A stretch of DNA of 64,000 nucleotides. Source: Rhizobiales bacterium Ga0077525. GTDB taxonomy: Bacteria > Pseudomonadota > Alphaproteobacteria > Rhizobiales > Xanthobacteraceae. Location: contig LNDS01000027.1 in assembly GCA_001464835.1 (NCBI GenBank), forward strand, positions 124,001-188,000, in the 5' to 3' direction. The notes beneath the pieces are model-generated. The model made no database searches and was not told where the DNA came from. It saw only the letters and a list, made by a program, of their open reading frames with translations. A program made the translations under genes and the position numbers. How positions within the stretch are numbered: position 1 is the stretch's first letter; every line of letters begins with the position of its first letter. Positions 34,887-43,219 of the stretch are shown here, one piece after another.

Positions 34887-37457
34887 TTGGACGGCTTGAA
34901 CGACCAGGGTTCCGACCGGCCGCAATCGCCGCGGCTTCTGCTGGCGCGCGCGCTGCAGCGCGCCCGCGGCAGCCTGTTCTGGGAACGGTTCTGGCCGGCG
35001 CTGGCGTCGCTGTCGGTTTCCGTCGGCTTGTTCCTGGCGCTGTCCTGGGCCGGTCTGTGGATCGTGCTGCCGCCTCTGGCGCGCGCCATCGCCCTTGTCG
35101 TTCTTTTGATCGTCGTCGCCATCTCGGCGATTCCGCTGCTGCGCCTGCGGCTGCCGAACGATCATGACGGCTTGCGCCGGCTCGACCGCGTGAGCGGCGC
35201 GACGCATCGGCCGGCCACCGCGGTCGCCGACGAAATTTCCGCCAACCGCGACGATCCGGTGGCGCAGGCATTGTGGCGCGCGCATATCGAGCGCGCGCTG
35301 CTGTCGGCGCGCAATCTCAAGGCCGGCTGGCCGCAGCCGAAACTATCGCTGCGCGATCCGATGGCGCTGCGCGCGCTGACGCTCATTCTCGTCGTCGCCA
35401 GTTTCTTCGCCGCCAGCGGCGAGCGCATGAGCCGCATCACCGCCGCCTTCGACTGGCGCGGCGTGGTGGCGCCAGCGAACTTCCGCATCGACGCCTGGGT
35501 GACGCCGCCGCTGTACACCGGCCGTCCGCCGGTGATGCTGCCGGGCTTGCGGCCGGGCGACACCGCAACGAATGCCGCCGAACCGGTGTCCGTGCCAGCG
35601 GGCAGCCAATTGGTCATTCGCGCCACCGGCAAGGTGTCGTTTGAGATCGTGCGTGTCGGCGGGCTGGAAGAAGCCCCGCCCGACGCCAAGTCGTCGGCGC
35701 CGGCCGGCACCGACGAGCGCCGCTTCACCATCAAGGGCGATGGCTCGCTGTCGGTGACCGGTGTCGGCCGCGTCAGCCCGGTCTGGACCTTCAACGCCAT
35801 CCCGGATCGCGCGCCCAACATTTCGCTGGTCAAGGAGCCGGAGCGGCAGGCGCGCGGCGCACTGCGTCTCGACTATCGCATGGACGACGATTACGGCGTG
35901 GTCGAAGCCAAGGCGACCTTCGCCGTCAAGGACCCGCCGCCCGCAGGTAAAGAGCGCCGCCCGCTTTATACATCGCCGGATTACCCGCTGACGCTGCCGC
36001 AGGCGCGCGCGCGCGCCGGCATCGCGCAGACCACGCAGGACCTGACCGAACATCCGCTGGCCGGCGCGACCGTCATGCTGACGCTGACCGCGCGCGACGA
36101 GGCCGGCAACGAAGGCCGCAGCGACGCGACCGAAGTGCAGTTGCCGCAGCGCATTTTCGTCAAGCCGTTGGCGCGCGCCTTGATCGAGCAGCGCCGGATT
36201 CTGGCGCTCGACGCCAACGACAAGCCGCTGGTACTGACCGCGCTCGATGTGCTGGCTTTGGCGCCGGAGCGCTTCACCACCGAGGCCGGCATTTATCTTG
36301 GCCTACGCTCGGTGTTCTTCGATCTGCGCAACGCCAAGAGCGACGACGCGTTGCGCGATGTCGTGGCGCGGCTGTGGGCGATGGCCTTGCAGATCGAGGA
36401 CGGCAATGTTTCGCAGGCCGAACAGGCGCTGCGTCAGGCGCAGGATGCGCTGCGCCAGGCGCTCGAACGCGGCGCCAGCGATGAAGAGCTCAAGAAGCTG
36501 ATGGATAATCTGCGCGCCGCGATGGACAAGTTCCTGCAGGCGCTAGCCGAAGAGATGCGCAAGAATCCGCAACAGCTGTCGCGGCCGCTCGACCGCAACA
36601 CCCGGACGCTCAGCCAGCAGGATCTCAAGAGCATGATGGACCGGCTCGAGCAGATGGCGCGCTCGGGCCAGCGCGACGCCGCCAAGCAGTTGCTCGATCA
36701 GTTGCAGCAGATGATGGAAAATCTGCAAACCGCGCGGCCCGGCGCGCCGGGCGAAGACGGCGACGATGACATGAATTCGGCGCTCGACGAGCTCGGCGAC
36801 ATGATCCGCAAGCAGCAGCAATTGCGCGACAAGACCTTCAAGGAAGGCCAGGACAATCGGCGCGAACGTCAGCGCGGCCAGCGCGGTCCGAACAAGCAAA
36901 TGGGCGAGTTGAAGCAGGATCAGCAGGCGCTCAAGGACCGGCTCAACAAACTGCTTGAGCAGTTGAAGCAGCGCGGCATGGGCCAGAAGGGCCAGGGCGA
37001 AAAAGGCGAAGGCGAACAGGGTCAAGGCGAGCAGGGCAACGAGATGGGCGAGCTCGGCGGCGCCGGTGAGGCCATGGGCGATGCCGAAGGCGCGCTCGGC
37101 GAAGGCGATGCCGATGGCGCTGTCGACGGCCAGGGCCGCGCGCTCGAGGCGATGCGCAAGGGCGCGCAAGGTCTGGCGCAGCAGATGCAGCAAGGCCAGG
37201 GGCAGGGCCCCGGCATGGGTCCCGGTCCCGGTCAGCCCGGCCGCAATGGACGTCAGCGCGCCGAGCAGGGCACCGATCCGCTCGGCCGGCCGATGCGCGG
37301 CCGCGAATATGGCGACGACACCACGGTGAAAGTGCCGGGCGAGATCGACGCGCAGCGCGCGCGCCGCATTCTCGAGGAACTGCGCAAGCGCTTCGGCGAG
37401 AGCATGCGCCCGCAGCTTGAACTCGATTACATCGAGCGGCTGCTCAAGGATTTCTAG
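34887..37457 (+). CDS. TIGR02302 (DUF4175) family membrane protein
   Basis: A large 856-residue envelope protein typical of Hyphomicrobiales. Two or three membrane helices lie near residues 32-78 and 160-180, followed by a periplasmic part with WTFNAIPDRAPNISLVKEPE and EAGNEGRSDATEVQLPQRIFV, each cut to length, then a long Gln-rich coiled region (about 500-690) and a low-complexity Gly-Gln-Glu segment (GQKGQGEKGEGEQGQ) before a conserved end EELRKRFGESMRPQLELDYI. The start is TTG at 34887 with GCAGGGAG upstream. Function unknown; the domain plan suggests a structural or surface role. Confidence 0.85.
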   Translation: MDGLNDQGSDRPQSPRLLLARALQRARGSLFWERFWPALASLSVSVGLFLALSWAGLWIVLPPLARAIALVVLLIVVAISAIPLLRLRLPNDHDGLRRLDRVSGATHRPATAVADEISANRDDPVAQALWRAHIERALLSARNLKAGWPQPKLSLRDPMALRALTLILVVASFFAASGERMSRITAAFDWRGVVAPANFRIDAWVTPPLYTGRPPVMLPGLRPGDTATNAAEPVSVPAGSQLVIRATGKVSFEIVRVGGLEEAPPDAKSSAPAGTDERRFTIKGDGSLSVTGVGRVSPVWTFNAIPDRAPNISLVKEPERQARGALRLDYRMDDDYGVVEAKATFAVKDPPPAGKERRPLYTSPDYPLTLPQARARAGIAQTTQDLTEHPLAGATVMLTLTARDEAGNEGRSDATEVQLPQRIFVKPLARALIEQRRILALDANDKPLVLTALDVLALAPERFTTEAGIYLGLRSVFFDLRNAKSDDALRDVVARLWAMALQIEDGNVSQAEQALRQAQDALRQALERGASDEELKKLMDNLRAAMDKFLQALAEEMRKNPQQLSRPLDRNTRTLSQQDLKSMMDRLEQMARSGQRDAAKQLLDQLQQMMENLQTARPGAPGEDGDDDMNSALDELGDMIRKQQQLRDKTFKEGQDNRRERQRGQRGPNKQMGELKQDQQALKDRLNKLLEQLKQRGMGQKGQGEKGEGEQGQGEQGNEMGELGGAGEAMGDAEGALGEGDADGAVDGQGRALEAMRKGAQGLAQQMQQGQGQGPGMGPGPGQPGRNGRQRAEQGTDPLGRPMRGREYGDDTTVKVPGEIDAQRARRILEELRKRFGESMRPQLELDYIERLLKDF

Positions 37458-37475
37458 AAATACGATTGCGTCGTG

Positions 37476-38462
37476 CTACTTGCTGGCGCTGGCCGCGTCC
37501 TGCGCCGTGAAGAAGCGCACCATCACGTCGGTGGCGTCGGCCGGCGGCGCGGCAAGGCGGCTCTGGAATTCGACATGCTCGCCCGGCGGCAGCAGGCTGC
37601 GTCGCGGCAGCGCGGTCCAAGTATAGACTTCTTGCCCCGTCGCATTGCGCGCCGAGAAACGCAGGCGGGGGACCTCGGTCGGCTGGTTGGCCGTGTTCAC
37701 GATCAAGCCTTCGACGATCAGGATATTGACGCCGTCCTGCGCCTCCTTGACGATCTTGACCTTGTCGAATTTCAGGTTGCGCAGGTTGACCGGCAGGCCG
37801 ACCGCGGCAAAAAGCGACGCGGTCTGAGGCAGATAGCGCACCACTTCGCTGCGCGCGCCGATCAAGGCGACGTTGAAGGCAAACAGCAGGAGGATGATCG
37901 CGGTCCATCGGGACGTGCGTTTGGCCTGCTGGCGGCGCGCCTTGAGACGCTGGCGCCGGGCGATATAACTTCCGGACTCGTCTGTATCCGTCCCGACCCT
38001 CGTCCCGTCTGGATGGCGGTCGGTATCGAGCGGGGGTACCAGCGGCGGTGCGTCGGTAATCGTGAGACCGGCATGTTCTTCGTGCACGCCGTCGGCGCGC
38101 GGCGCCAGATCGCTGTTCTCGCTGGCCGCATCGAACGGCACGGCGGGGAAGTCCGCTTTCGGGAGGAAATTGTCTTGCGCGTCGCCGCCGAAATCGTCGG
38201 CGCCGGGCGGTTGCTCCATGGCCGGCGGCGGATTGCCGCTATCGCCGGCGGCAGACGGGGCGGCATTGCCAGCTTCGGCCGCTTCGGCTTCGGCAATCGC
38301 GCCATCGACAAAGGCCGACACGCTGGGCGCTGATTTGCCGGTGCCCGCCCCGGCAAACCATGTCGATTTGCAGCGCGCGCAACGCACGGCGCGGCCTGCC
38401 GGGCCGACCGAGGCCGGATCGATCATGTATGAGGTCGCGCAGTTGGGGCAGACAATCAACAT
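37476..38462 (-). CDS. Zinc-ribbon (MJ0042) and DUF3426 membrane protein
   Basis: The 328-residue protein begins with an MJ0042 zinc ribbon (MLIVCPNCATSYMIDP... and VRCARCKSTW, two CxxC knuckles), then a disordered acidic linker, a basic stretch, one membrane helix (about residues 190-212) and a C-terminal DUF3426-like domain GLPVNLRNLKFDKVKIV and NTANQPTEVPRLRFSARNAT. Such proteins are common next to ftsE in alphaproteobacteria; the role is unknown. The ATG at 38462 is chosen because the zinc ribbon starts there. It is divergent from ftsE. Confidence 0.85.
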   Translation of the reverse strand: MLIVCPNCATSYMIDPASVGPAGRAVRCARCKSTWFAGAGTGKSAPSVSAFVDGAIAEAEAAEAGNAAPSAAGDSGNPPPAMEQPPGADDFGGDAQDNFLPKADFPAVPFDAASENSDLAPRADGVHEEHAGLTITDAPPLVPPLDTDRHPDGTRVGTDTDESGSYIARRQRLKARRQQAKRTSRWTAIILLLFAFNVALIGARSEVVRYLPQTASLFAAVGLPVNLRNLKFDKVKIVKEAQDGVNILIVEGLIVNTANQPTEVPRLRFSARNATGQEVYTWTALPRRSLLPPGEHVEFQSRLAAPPADATDVMVRFFTAQDAASASK

Positions 38463-38780
38463 GGACTTTGACGTGCAATCCGGACTTCGAAGTTGGCCCA
38501 AACCTAGCAGCCGACCGTTAATGGACTGGAAACCATGGCGGGGCGAACAACGGCCCGAAGCGGCCGCAATGGCGGGCCCTATGCCGATGGCGGCACTGTG
38601 ATATTCCTGTAACGACGCGATTCTGGGGCGTTCGGCTGCCACGCGACGGCGATCGGACGGAATCGGGTGCCCGCTGGCTCAATTCGTCCGGCGGCGCTGG
38701 TAATGGGGCAGGGACTGGGCTGGTATTGGCGTCGGGGATGTCCTCGGGGTTTTAAAAGAAGACAACTGCCGGAGACGGGC
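38463..38780. other. Intergenic region between the zinc-ribbon gene and ftsE
   Basis: 318 bases between divergent genes. I see no convincing gene, terminator, repeat or known regulatory motif. It must hold the two promoters. Open frames here are continuations of the flanking genes beyond their supported starts. Confidence 0.5.
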
Positions 38781-39440
38781 GTGGTCCGATTCGAAAATGT
38801 AGGTCTTCGTTACGGTCTGGGGCCCGAGGTGCTGCGCGATCTCACCTTCCGCATAGAGCCGCATTCCTTCCAGTTTCTCACCGGCCCGTCCGGCGCCGGC
38901 AAAACCTCGCTGCTCAAGCTGTTGTTTTTATCGATGAAACCGACGCGCGGCCTGATCACGCAATTCGGCCATGACGTCGCGACTTTGTCCAAGGACGCGG
39001 TGGCGACCTTGCGCCGCCGCATCGGCATCGTGTTCCAGGACTTCCGGCTACTGGATCATATGACCACGTATGAGAACGTCGCGTTGCCGCTGCGCGTCAT
39101 GGGCAGGCCAGAGGACAGCTATCGTGACGAAGTCATCGAGCTGCTGCGCTGGGTCGATCTCGGCGAACGGATGTGGGCCCTGCCGCCGGTGCTGTCGGGC
39201 GGCGAAAAGCAGCGCGCCGCGATCGCACGCGCGGTCATCGCGCGGCCGCAATTGCTGCTCGCCGACGAGCCGACCGGCAATGTCGATCCGCCTTTGGCGC
39301 AGCGCCTGCTGCGCCTGTTCATCGAACTCAACAAATCCGGAACTTCGGTGGTGATCGCCACCCACGATATCGCCCTGATGGACCAGTACGATGCGCGTCG
39401 GCTGGTGCTGCACGACGGCCGGCTGCATATTTACGACTAG
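38781..39440 (+). CDS. ftsE: Cell division ATP-binding protein FtsE
   Basis: ABC ATPase that with FtsX controls peptidoglycan hydrolases at the septum. The 219-residue product has Walker A GPSGAGKTS at residues 35-43, the Q-loop IVFQDFRLLDHMTTYENVALP, signature LSGGEKQR, Walker B LLLADEPTGNVDP and the switch His of ATHD. The start is GTG at 38781, 4 bases after GGAGACG; the longer frame upstream lacks family similarity. It lies 5 bases before ftsX. Confidence 0.93.
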   Translation: MVRFENVGLRYGLGPEVLRDLTFRIEPHSFQFLTGPSGAGKTSLLKLLFLSMKPTRGLITQFGHDVATLSKDAVATLRRRIGIVFQDFRLLDHMTTYENVALPLRVMGRPEDSYRDEVIELLRWVDLGERMWALPPVLSGGEKQRAAIARAVIARPQLLLADEPTGNVDPPLAQRLLRLFIELNKSGTSVVIATHDIALMDQYDARRLVLHDGRLHIYD

Positions 39441-39445
39441 AAACG

Positions 39446-40411
39446 ATGACGATGGCCGATGAAACGCAAGGAGAGTTGACCGCGCCGGCGCGATTGGCGA
39501 ACGGCGCCAAGCCGCGTTTCGAGACGCCGTTGGTGCCGCGCAATTCGATTTCCGGCAGCGCCTTGATCGCCGTCGTCGCCATCATGACGTTTCTGGCGTC
39601 GCTGACCACCGGCGCGGTGATGCTGGTCAACCAGGCCGCCAGCGAGTGGCAATCGGACGTCGCGCGCGAAGTCACCATCCAGGTGCTGCCGGCGCCCGGC
39701 CGCGATGTCGATGGCACCGTTGAAAAAGCCGCCGCCGCCGCGCGCGGCTTTGCCGGCATCGGCGACGTGCGCGTCTACTCGAAGGAAGAATCGGCCAAGC
39801 TGCTGGAGCCGTGGCTCGGCTCCGGCCTGACTTTGGCCGATCTGCCGGTGCCGCGTTTGATCGTGGTCAGGGTCGCCACCGGAGCCGCGCCCGATCTGGC
39901 GCAATTGCGGCGCGTCCTCGCCGCGCAGGCGCCGGGCGCGGCGCTTGACGATCATCGCGGCTGGGTCGACCGCATGCGCGCCATGGCCGGCACCGCGGTC
40001 GCCATCGGCATTGGCGTGCTGATACTGATGTTCGCCGCCACCATTCTTTCAGTGACGTTCGCCACGCGCGGCGCCATGGCCACGAACAAGACCGTGATCG
40101 AGGTTTTGCATTTCGTCGGCGCCAAGAACGGCTTCATCGCCGGCAATTTCCAGCGCCACTTTCTGCTGCTCGGCCTGCAAGGCGGCGCCATCGGCGGCGG
40201 CGGCGCGATTCTCCTGTTCGCGCTGGCATCGCTGGTCAGCGGCTGGTTCGCCGGCACCGCCGGCGGCGACCAGACGCAGGCTTTGTTCGGTTCGTTCTCG
40301 ATCGGGCTCGCCGGCTATGTCGGCGTGCTATGCCAGATCGTCCTGACCGCGCTGGTGACGGCGCTGACATCGCGGCATACCGTCAACCGCACGCTGGAAA
40401 TGATCGACTAG
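39446..40411 (+). CDS. ftsX: Cell division protein FtsX
   Basis: Membrane partner of FtsE. The 321-residue protein has an N-terminal cytoplasmic tail, a first membrane helix (ALIAVVAIMTFLASLTTGAV), a periplasmic domain (about residues 60-180) that in other species recruits hydrolase activators, and three C-terminal membrane helices with the FtsX-domain pattern TNKTVIEVLHFVGAKNGFIA. ATG codons at 39446 and 39452 are both possible starts. A short palindromic repeat follows the stop. Confidence 0.93.
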   Translation: MTMADETQGELTAPARLANGAKPRFETPLVPRNSISGSALIAVVAIMTFLASLTTGAVMLVNQAASEWQSDVAREVTIQVLPAPGRDVDGTVEKAAAAARGFAGIGDVRVYSKEESAKLLEPWLGSGLTLADLPVPRLIVVRVATGAAPDLAQLRRVLAAQAPGAALDDHRGWVDRMRAMAGTAVAIGIGVLILMFAATILSVTFATRGAMATNKTVIEVLHFVGAKNGFIAGNFQRHFLLLGLQGGAIGGGGAILLFALASLVSGWFAGTAGGDQTQALFGSFSIGLAGYVGVLCQIVLTALVTALTSRHTVNRTLEMID

Positions 40412-40459
40412 CGCATGAACCGGAAAAGGGGGAACCGGATTTCCGAAAAGATCATGCGC
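40412..40459. repeat. Rhizobiales-type palindrome after ftsX
   Basis: CGCATGA...CCGGAAAAGG and CCGAAAAGATCATGCG form an imperfect inverted repeat. Elements of the form CGCATGATC...TTTCCG...GATCATGCG are frequent intergenic repeats in Bradyrhizobium-like genomes. It sits between ftsX and the YdcF gene without interrupting either. Confidence 0.65.
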
Positions 40460-40473
40460 CAAGGAAAGTTTTA

Positions 40474-41085
40474 ATGCTCGCAGGTCTCGCCCGCTGGATC
40501 GGCTTTTTCACCATGGCGGCTGCCGCGGCCGGCGGCCTGCTGCTGACCGCCGGGTTCTTCTGGTTCGCCTTGCAGATTTCGAGCGAGGAAGTCACCCTCG
40601 ACCGCAAGGCCGACGGCATCGTGGCGCTGACCGGCGCCGCCGCGCGCATTCCCGACGCCATCGAACTGCTGGCCTCCGAGCGCGGCAAGCGGCTGCTGAT
40701 CACCGGCGTGCACCGCGCCACCAGCGCCAGCGAGATCGCGAGGCTGACGCCGCTGTATTCCAAGTTCTTCACCTGCTGCATCGATCTCGACCGTTCCGCC
40801 CTCAATACGCTCGGCAATGCGCTGGAGACCAAGCGCTGGGCCCGCGACCACAACTTCACATCGCTGGTCGTGGTGACGTCGAACTGGCACATGCCGCGCG
40901 CCATGGCCGAAATCGAGCATCAATTGCCCGATGTCGCGCTGATCCCCTATCCTGTGATATCGGAAAAAGTGAAAACCGAGCCGTGGTGGCAGAATCTCGG
41001 GACCGCCCGGTTTCTGGTCGCCGAATATCTGAAGTATCTTTTCGCGCTTTGCCGGATGCGTCTCGATCTCGACGGCGCGCTTTAA
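40474..41085 (+). CDS. YdcF-like (DUF218) membrane-anchored protein
   Basis: A 203-residue protein with one N-terminal membrane helix (about residues 8-35) and a DUF218 domain: GIVALTGAAARIPDAIELL, LLITGVHRATSASEI and VTSNWHMPRAMAEIEHQLP. The SNWHMPR stretch is the family hallmark. Some relatives (SanA, ElyC) act in envelope integrity or polysaccharide steps. AAGGAAAG lies 6 bases before the ATG. It forms an operon with plsC, 15 bases downstream. Confidence 0.85.
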   Translation: MLAGLARWIGFFTMAAAAAGGLLLTAGFFWFALQISSEEVTLDRKADGIVALTGAAARIPDAIELLASERGKRLLITGVHRATSASEIARLTPLYSKFFTCCIDLDRSALNTLGNALETKRWARDHNFTSLVVVTSNWHMPRAMAEIEHQLPDVALIPYPVISEKVKTEPWWQNLGTARFLVAEYLKYLFALCRMRLDLDGAL

Positions 41086-41100
41086 AGGACGATCACGCCT

Positions 41101-41844
41101 GTGTTGATTCTCGTGCGTTCCCTCATTTTCAATGCGTTTTTCTACGTGAACACGACGTTCATGCTGTTTTTGGCACTGCCGACATTCTTTCTGCCGTTTC
41201 AGGCCATCGTCTGGGTGGCGAAGACCTGGGGCCGCATCAATCTGTTCATGCTGCGCGTGATCTGCGGCGTCAAATTCGAGCTGCGCGGCCGCGAGAAGAT
41301 TCCGAAAGGGCCGCTGCTGGTCGCCGCCAAGCATCAATCGGCCTGGGAAACCTTCGCGCTGGTGCATCTGTTCGACGATCCGCTGTTCATCGTCAAACGT
41401 GAACTCACCTGGATTCCGATCTTCGGCTGGCTGATGATCAAGGGCCGCATGGTGCCGGTCGATCGCAGCGCCGGCGGACAGGCGCTGGCGGCGATGACGG
41501 AACGGGCGCGCATCGAGCTTGCCGCCAACCGCCAGCTCATCATTTTTCCGGAAGGGACAAGGCGCGCCGCCGGCGCCGAGCCGCGCTACAAGCACGGCGT
41601 CGCGCACCTGTATGCCTCCATGCAGGTGCCCTGCGTTCCGATCGCGTTGAACTCGGGCCTGTTCTGGCCGCGCCGCACGCTTCTGCGCATTCCGGGAACG
41701 GTGATTGTGGAAATCCTCGATCCGATCCAGCCGGGTCTCGACAAGGAAGTTTTTTTCAAGCGCCTGCAAAGCGACATCGAGACTGCGACGGCGCGGCTGA
41801 TCGAGGAAGGCCGCAAGGAGATAGAGGCGAAGGCGGGGGCGTGA
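41101..41844 (+). CDS. plsC: 1-acyl-sn-glycerol-3-phosphate acyltransferase
   Basis: Makes phosphatidic acid from lysophosphatidic acid at the inner membrane. The 247-residue product has an N-terminal membrane segment, the catalytic H-x4-acidic motif as HQSAWE (Glu in place of the usual Asp) near residue 78, and the phosphate-binding FPEGTRRAAG near residue 150. The start is GTG at 41101. The last 50 coding bases and about 18 bases after the stop are duplicated 490 bases downstream at 42285-42352. Confidence 0.92.
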   Translation: MLILVRSLIFNAFFYVNTTFMLFLALPTFFLPFQAIVWVAKTWGRINLFMLRVICGVKFELRGREKIPKGPLLVAAKHQSAWETFALVHLFDDPLFIVKRELTWIPIFGWLMIKGRMVPVDRSAGGQALAAMTERARIELAANRQLIIFPEGTRRAAGAEPRYKHGVAHLYASMQVPCVPIALNSGLFWPRRTLLRIPGTVIVEILDPIQPGLDKEVFFKRLQSDIETATARLIEEGRKEIEAKAGA

Positions 41845-41861
41845 AGTTTTCTTATCCCTCC
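41794..41861 (+). repeat. plsC tail repeat, copy 1
   Basis: This 68-base segment covers the end of plsC and the first bases after its stop. It is about 85 percent identical to 42285-42352, allowing one single-base gap. The two copies flank a segment of about 420 bases holding a small gene. Confidence 0.85.
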
Positions 41862-41913
41862 TGAACGGAAACGATGTAATTGACAAGTAGGTTGTGAATC
41901 TTAGTCTTTGCAC

Positions 41914-42291
41914 ATGCCGCTTCTGAAAAGTCACATTGGTGCCACCGTAAATTTCAGTGCCCCGGTTAGCTTGCGCGGTTCCGGTGGGCTCGGTCGTCGG
42001 GGGCGAATCGTGGACGAAGTCTGGGCGGATGAGGCCCAACGCGATCCTGTATCGCACAATCACGATGATCCCAGATGCTGGGGACACTATGCATTTTGCT
42101 CCCAATTGATCGAATGGGAAGATGGTAGCCGCACAATCCGCCTAGCTTACTACCGTCTGGCGTGCCGCGACGAACCCGGCCGTCATTGGAGGTTTGCGGG
42201 TCAGACAACGATTGAAAGCTTTCCGGCAACGATTAAAGCGCTCATGGAGCGCACGCTTTCGAAGTCTGAATGGTTCGCGCCTCGCGGTTGA
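41914..42291 (+). CDS. Hypothetical protein inside the duplicated plsC tail
   Basis: A 125-residue soluble protein starting MPLLKSHIGATVNFSAPVSL, with no known domain. It has clear globular composition: WGHYAFCSQLIEWEDGSRTI and YYRLACRDEPGRHWRFAGQT. GC and codon use are lower than in plsC. Its stop codon lies in the first bases of the second plsC-tail copy. The gene seems to have arrived with the insertion between the two copies. It may be a cargo gene or a remnant; expression is uncertain because no strong ribosome binding site is visible. Confidence 0.55.
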   Translation: MPLLKSHIGATVNFSAPVSLRGSGGLGRRGRIVDEVWADEAQRDPVSHNHDDPRCWGHYAFCSQLIEWEDGSRTIRLAYYRLACRDEPGRHWRFAGQTTIESFPATIKALMERTLSKSEWFAPRG

Positions 42292-42352
42292 TCGAAGAAG
42301 GCCGCAGGGAGATAGAGGCGAAGGCGGGGGGTGAGTTTCTGCTTATCCCTCC
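42285..42352 (+). repeat. plsC tail repeat, copy 2
   Basis: Matches 41794-41861, including the former plsC stop region and the CTTATCCCTCC that follows. It is preceded by the inserted small gene and followed by a palindromic element. One base missing in the run of G residues breaks the original plsC frame near the end. Confidence 0.85.
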
Positions 42353-42510
42353 GCCTCTTCTTAATCCCTCCCCTGCAAGGGGAGGGTGGCGAGCGAAGCG
42401 AGCCGGGTGGGGTTTAGGCTGCGATAAACAATGAGCGTGACCCCACCCGACCCGCCTTCGCTCTTCGAGCTACGGCGGGCCACCCTCCCCCTGCGGGGGA
42501 GGGATTAAGA
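42353..42510. repeat. Composite palindromic element between plsC tail and chaC
   Basis: Outer arms CTTCTTAATCCCTCCCC and GGGGAGGGATTAAGAAG enclose CTCCCC...GGTGGC blocks and a central hairpin around CCCGCCTTCGC...CTACGGCGGGC. The whole is an inverted repeat of about 155 bases. Its centre resembles the tandem repeats after tRNA-Gly (17797-17941). It is non-coding and lies between the second plsC-tail copy and the end of chaC, and may act as a terminator for both. Confidence 0.85.
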
Positions 42511-42523
42511 AGCGAACGCCAAG

Positions 42524-43087
42524 CTAATGCGTCTCGTGCGCGCCTTTGAGCTGGGCGGCGAGTTGATGCAGGCCGGCGTCGCGCACGCCGAGCGTCTCCA
42601 GTTCAGCGACAGTGGCCAGCACATAATCGCGGCAGGCGCCGGAGCGGCCATGGCCCTGCCGGCAATAATGCAGTTGCTCGGCCAGTGAGAGCCTTCCGGC
42701 ATATTGCTGATGGCCGCGGTCGACCACGTAACAGAGCGCCTGCACGTTTTGCCGCGGGTCGTCGTCGAGCCAGACGCGGCGCCAGGCTTCCAGATAGACC
42801 ATGGTGACCTGCTCGCGGGCGCGCAGATACTCGATCGTCTCGGCGCGCTTTTCCGGGGCCACCCGGTAGGCGATGCCGCGGCAATTGCCGCCGCGGTCGA
42901 GGCCGAGCACCAGGCCGGGTTTTTCCGGCGTGCCGCGGTGCACGAAGGAATAGACGCAGAGCGCGCGGTGGGCGCCGACCAGGCGCGCCTTGCGCCGCTC
43001 CAGGATGTCGAATCCCGGGCGCCACATCAGCGATCCGTAGGCGAACACCCACAAATCACTGCTGCCTGGTTGTGAATTTGCGCTCAT
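42524..43087 (-). CDS. ChaC-like gamma-glutamylcyclotransferase
   Basis: Degrades glutathione to 5-oxoproline and Cys-Gly in the cytoplasm. The 187-residue protein has the substrate loop VFAYGSLMWRPGFD near residue 13 (Y-G-S-L hallmark), HRGTPEKPGLVLGLDRGG in the middle, and the likely catalytic Glu in EYLRAREQVTMVY near residue 95. The ATG at 43087 gives the usual N-terminus; a longer in-frame reading reaching into the DUF2125 gene is rejected. Confidence 0.9.
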   Translation of the reverse strand: MSANSQPGSSDLWVFAYGSLMWRPGFDILERRKARLVGAHRALCVYSFVHRGTPEKPGLVLGLDRGGNCRGIAYRVAPEKRAETIEYLRAREQVTMVYLEAWRRVWLDDDPRQNVQALCYVVDRGHQQYAGRLSLAEQLHYCRQGHGRSGACRDYVLATVAELETLGVRDAGLHQLAAQLKGAHETH

Positions 43088-43219
43088 TGGCTGTCGCCTA
43101 TCAAACCCCTTGTTCCTTCGCAACCACGGGGCCTTGTTTTCAGCCGCGATCTTGCGCAGAGAGGACGGCCCTATTTGTTGGCGTATAAACGCCGCATTCG
43201 ACAGGTGTCTGAGACCTCG

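Noticed and set aside
41794..42352. Target-site duplication of an insertion sequence around the small gene after plsC.
   Set aside because: The repeats are 68 bases and differ at several positions, far longer than a typical target duplication, and no transposase or terminal inverted repeats are seen in the insert.
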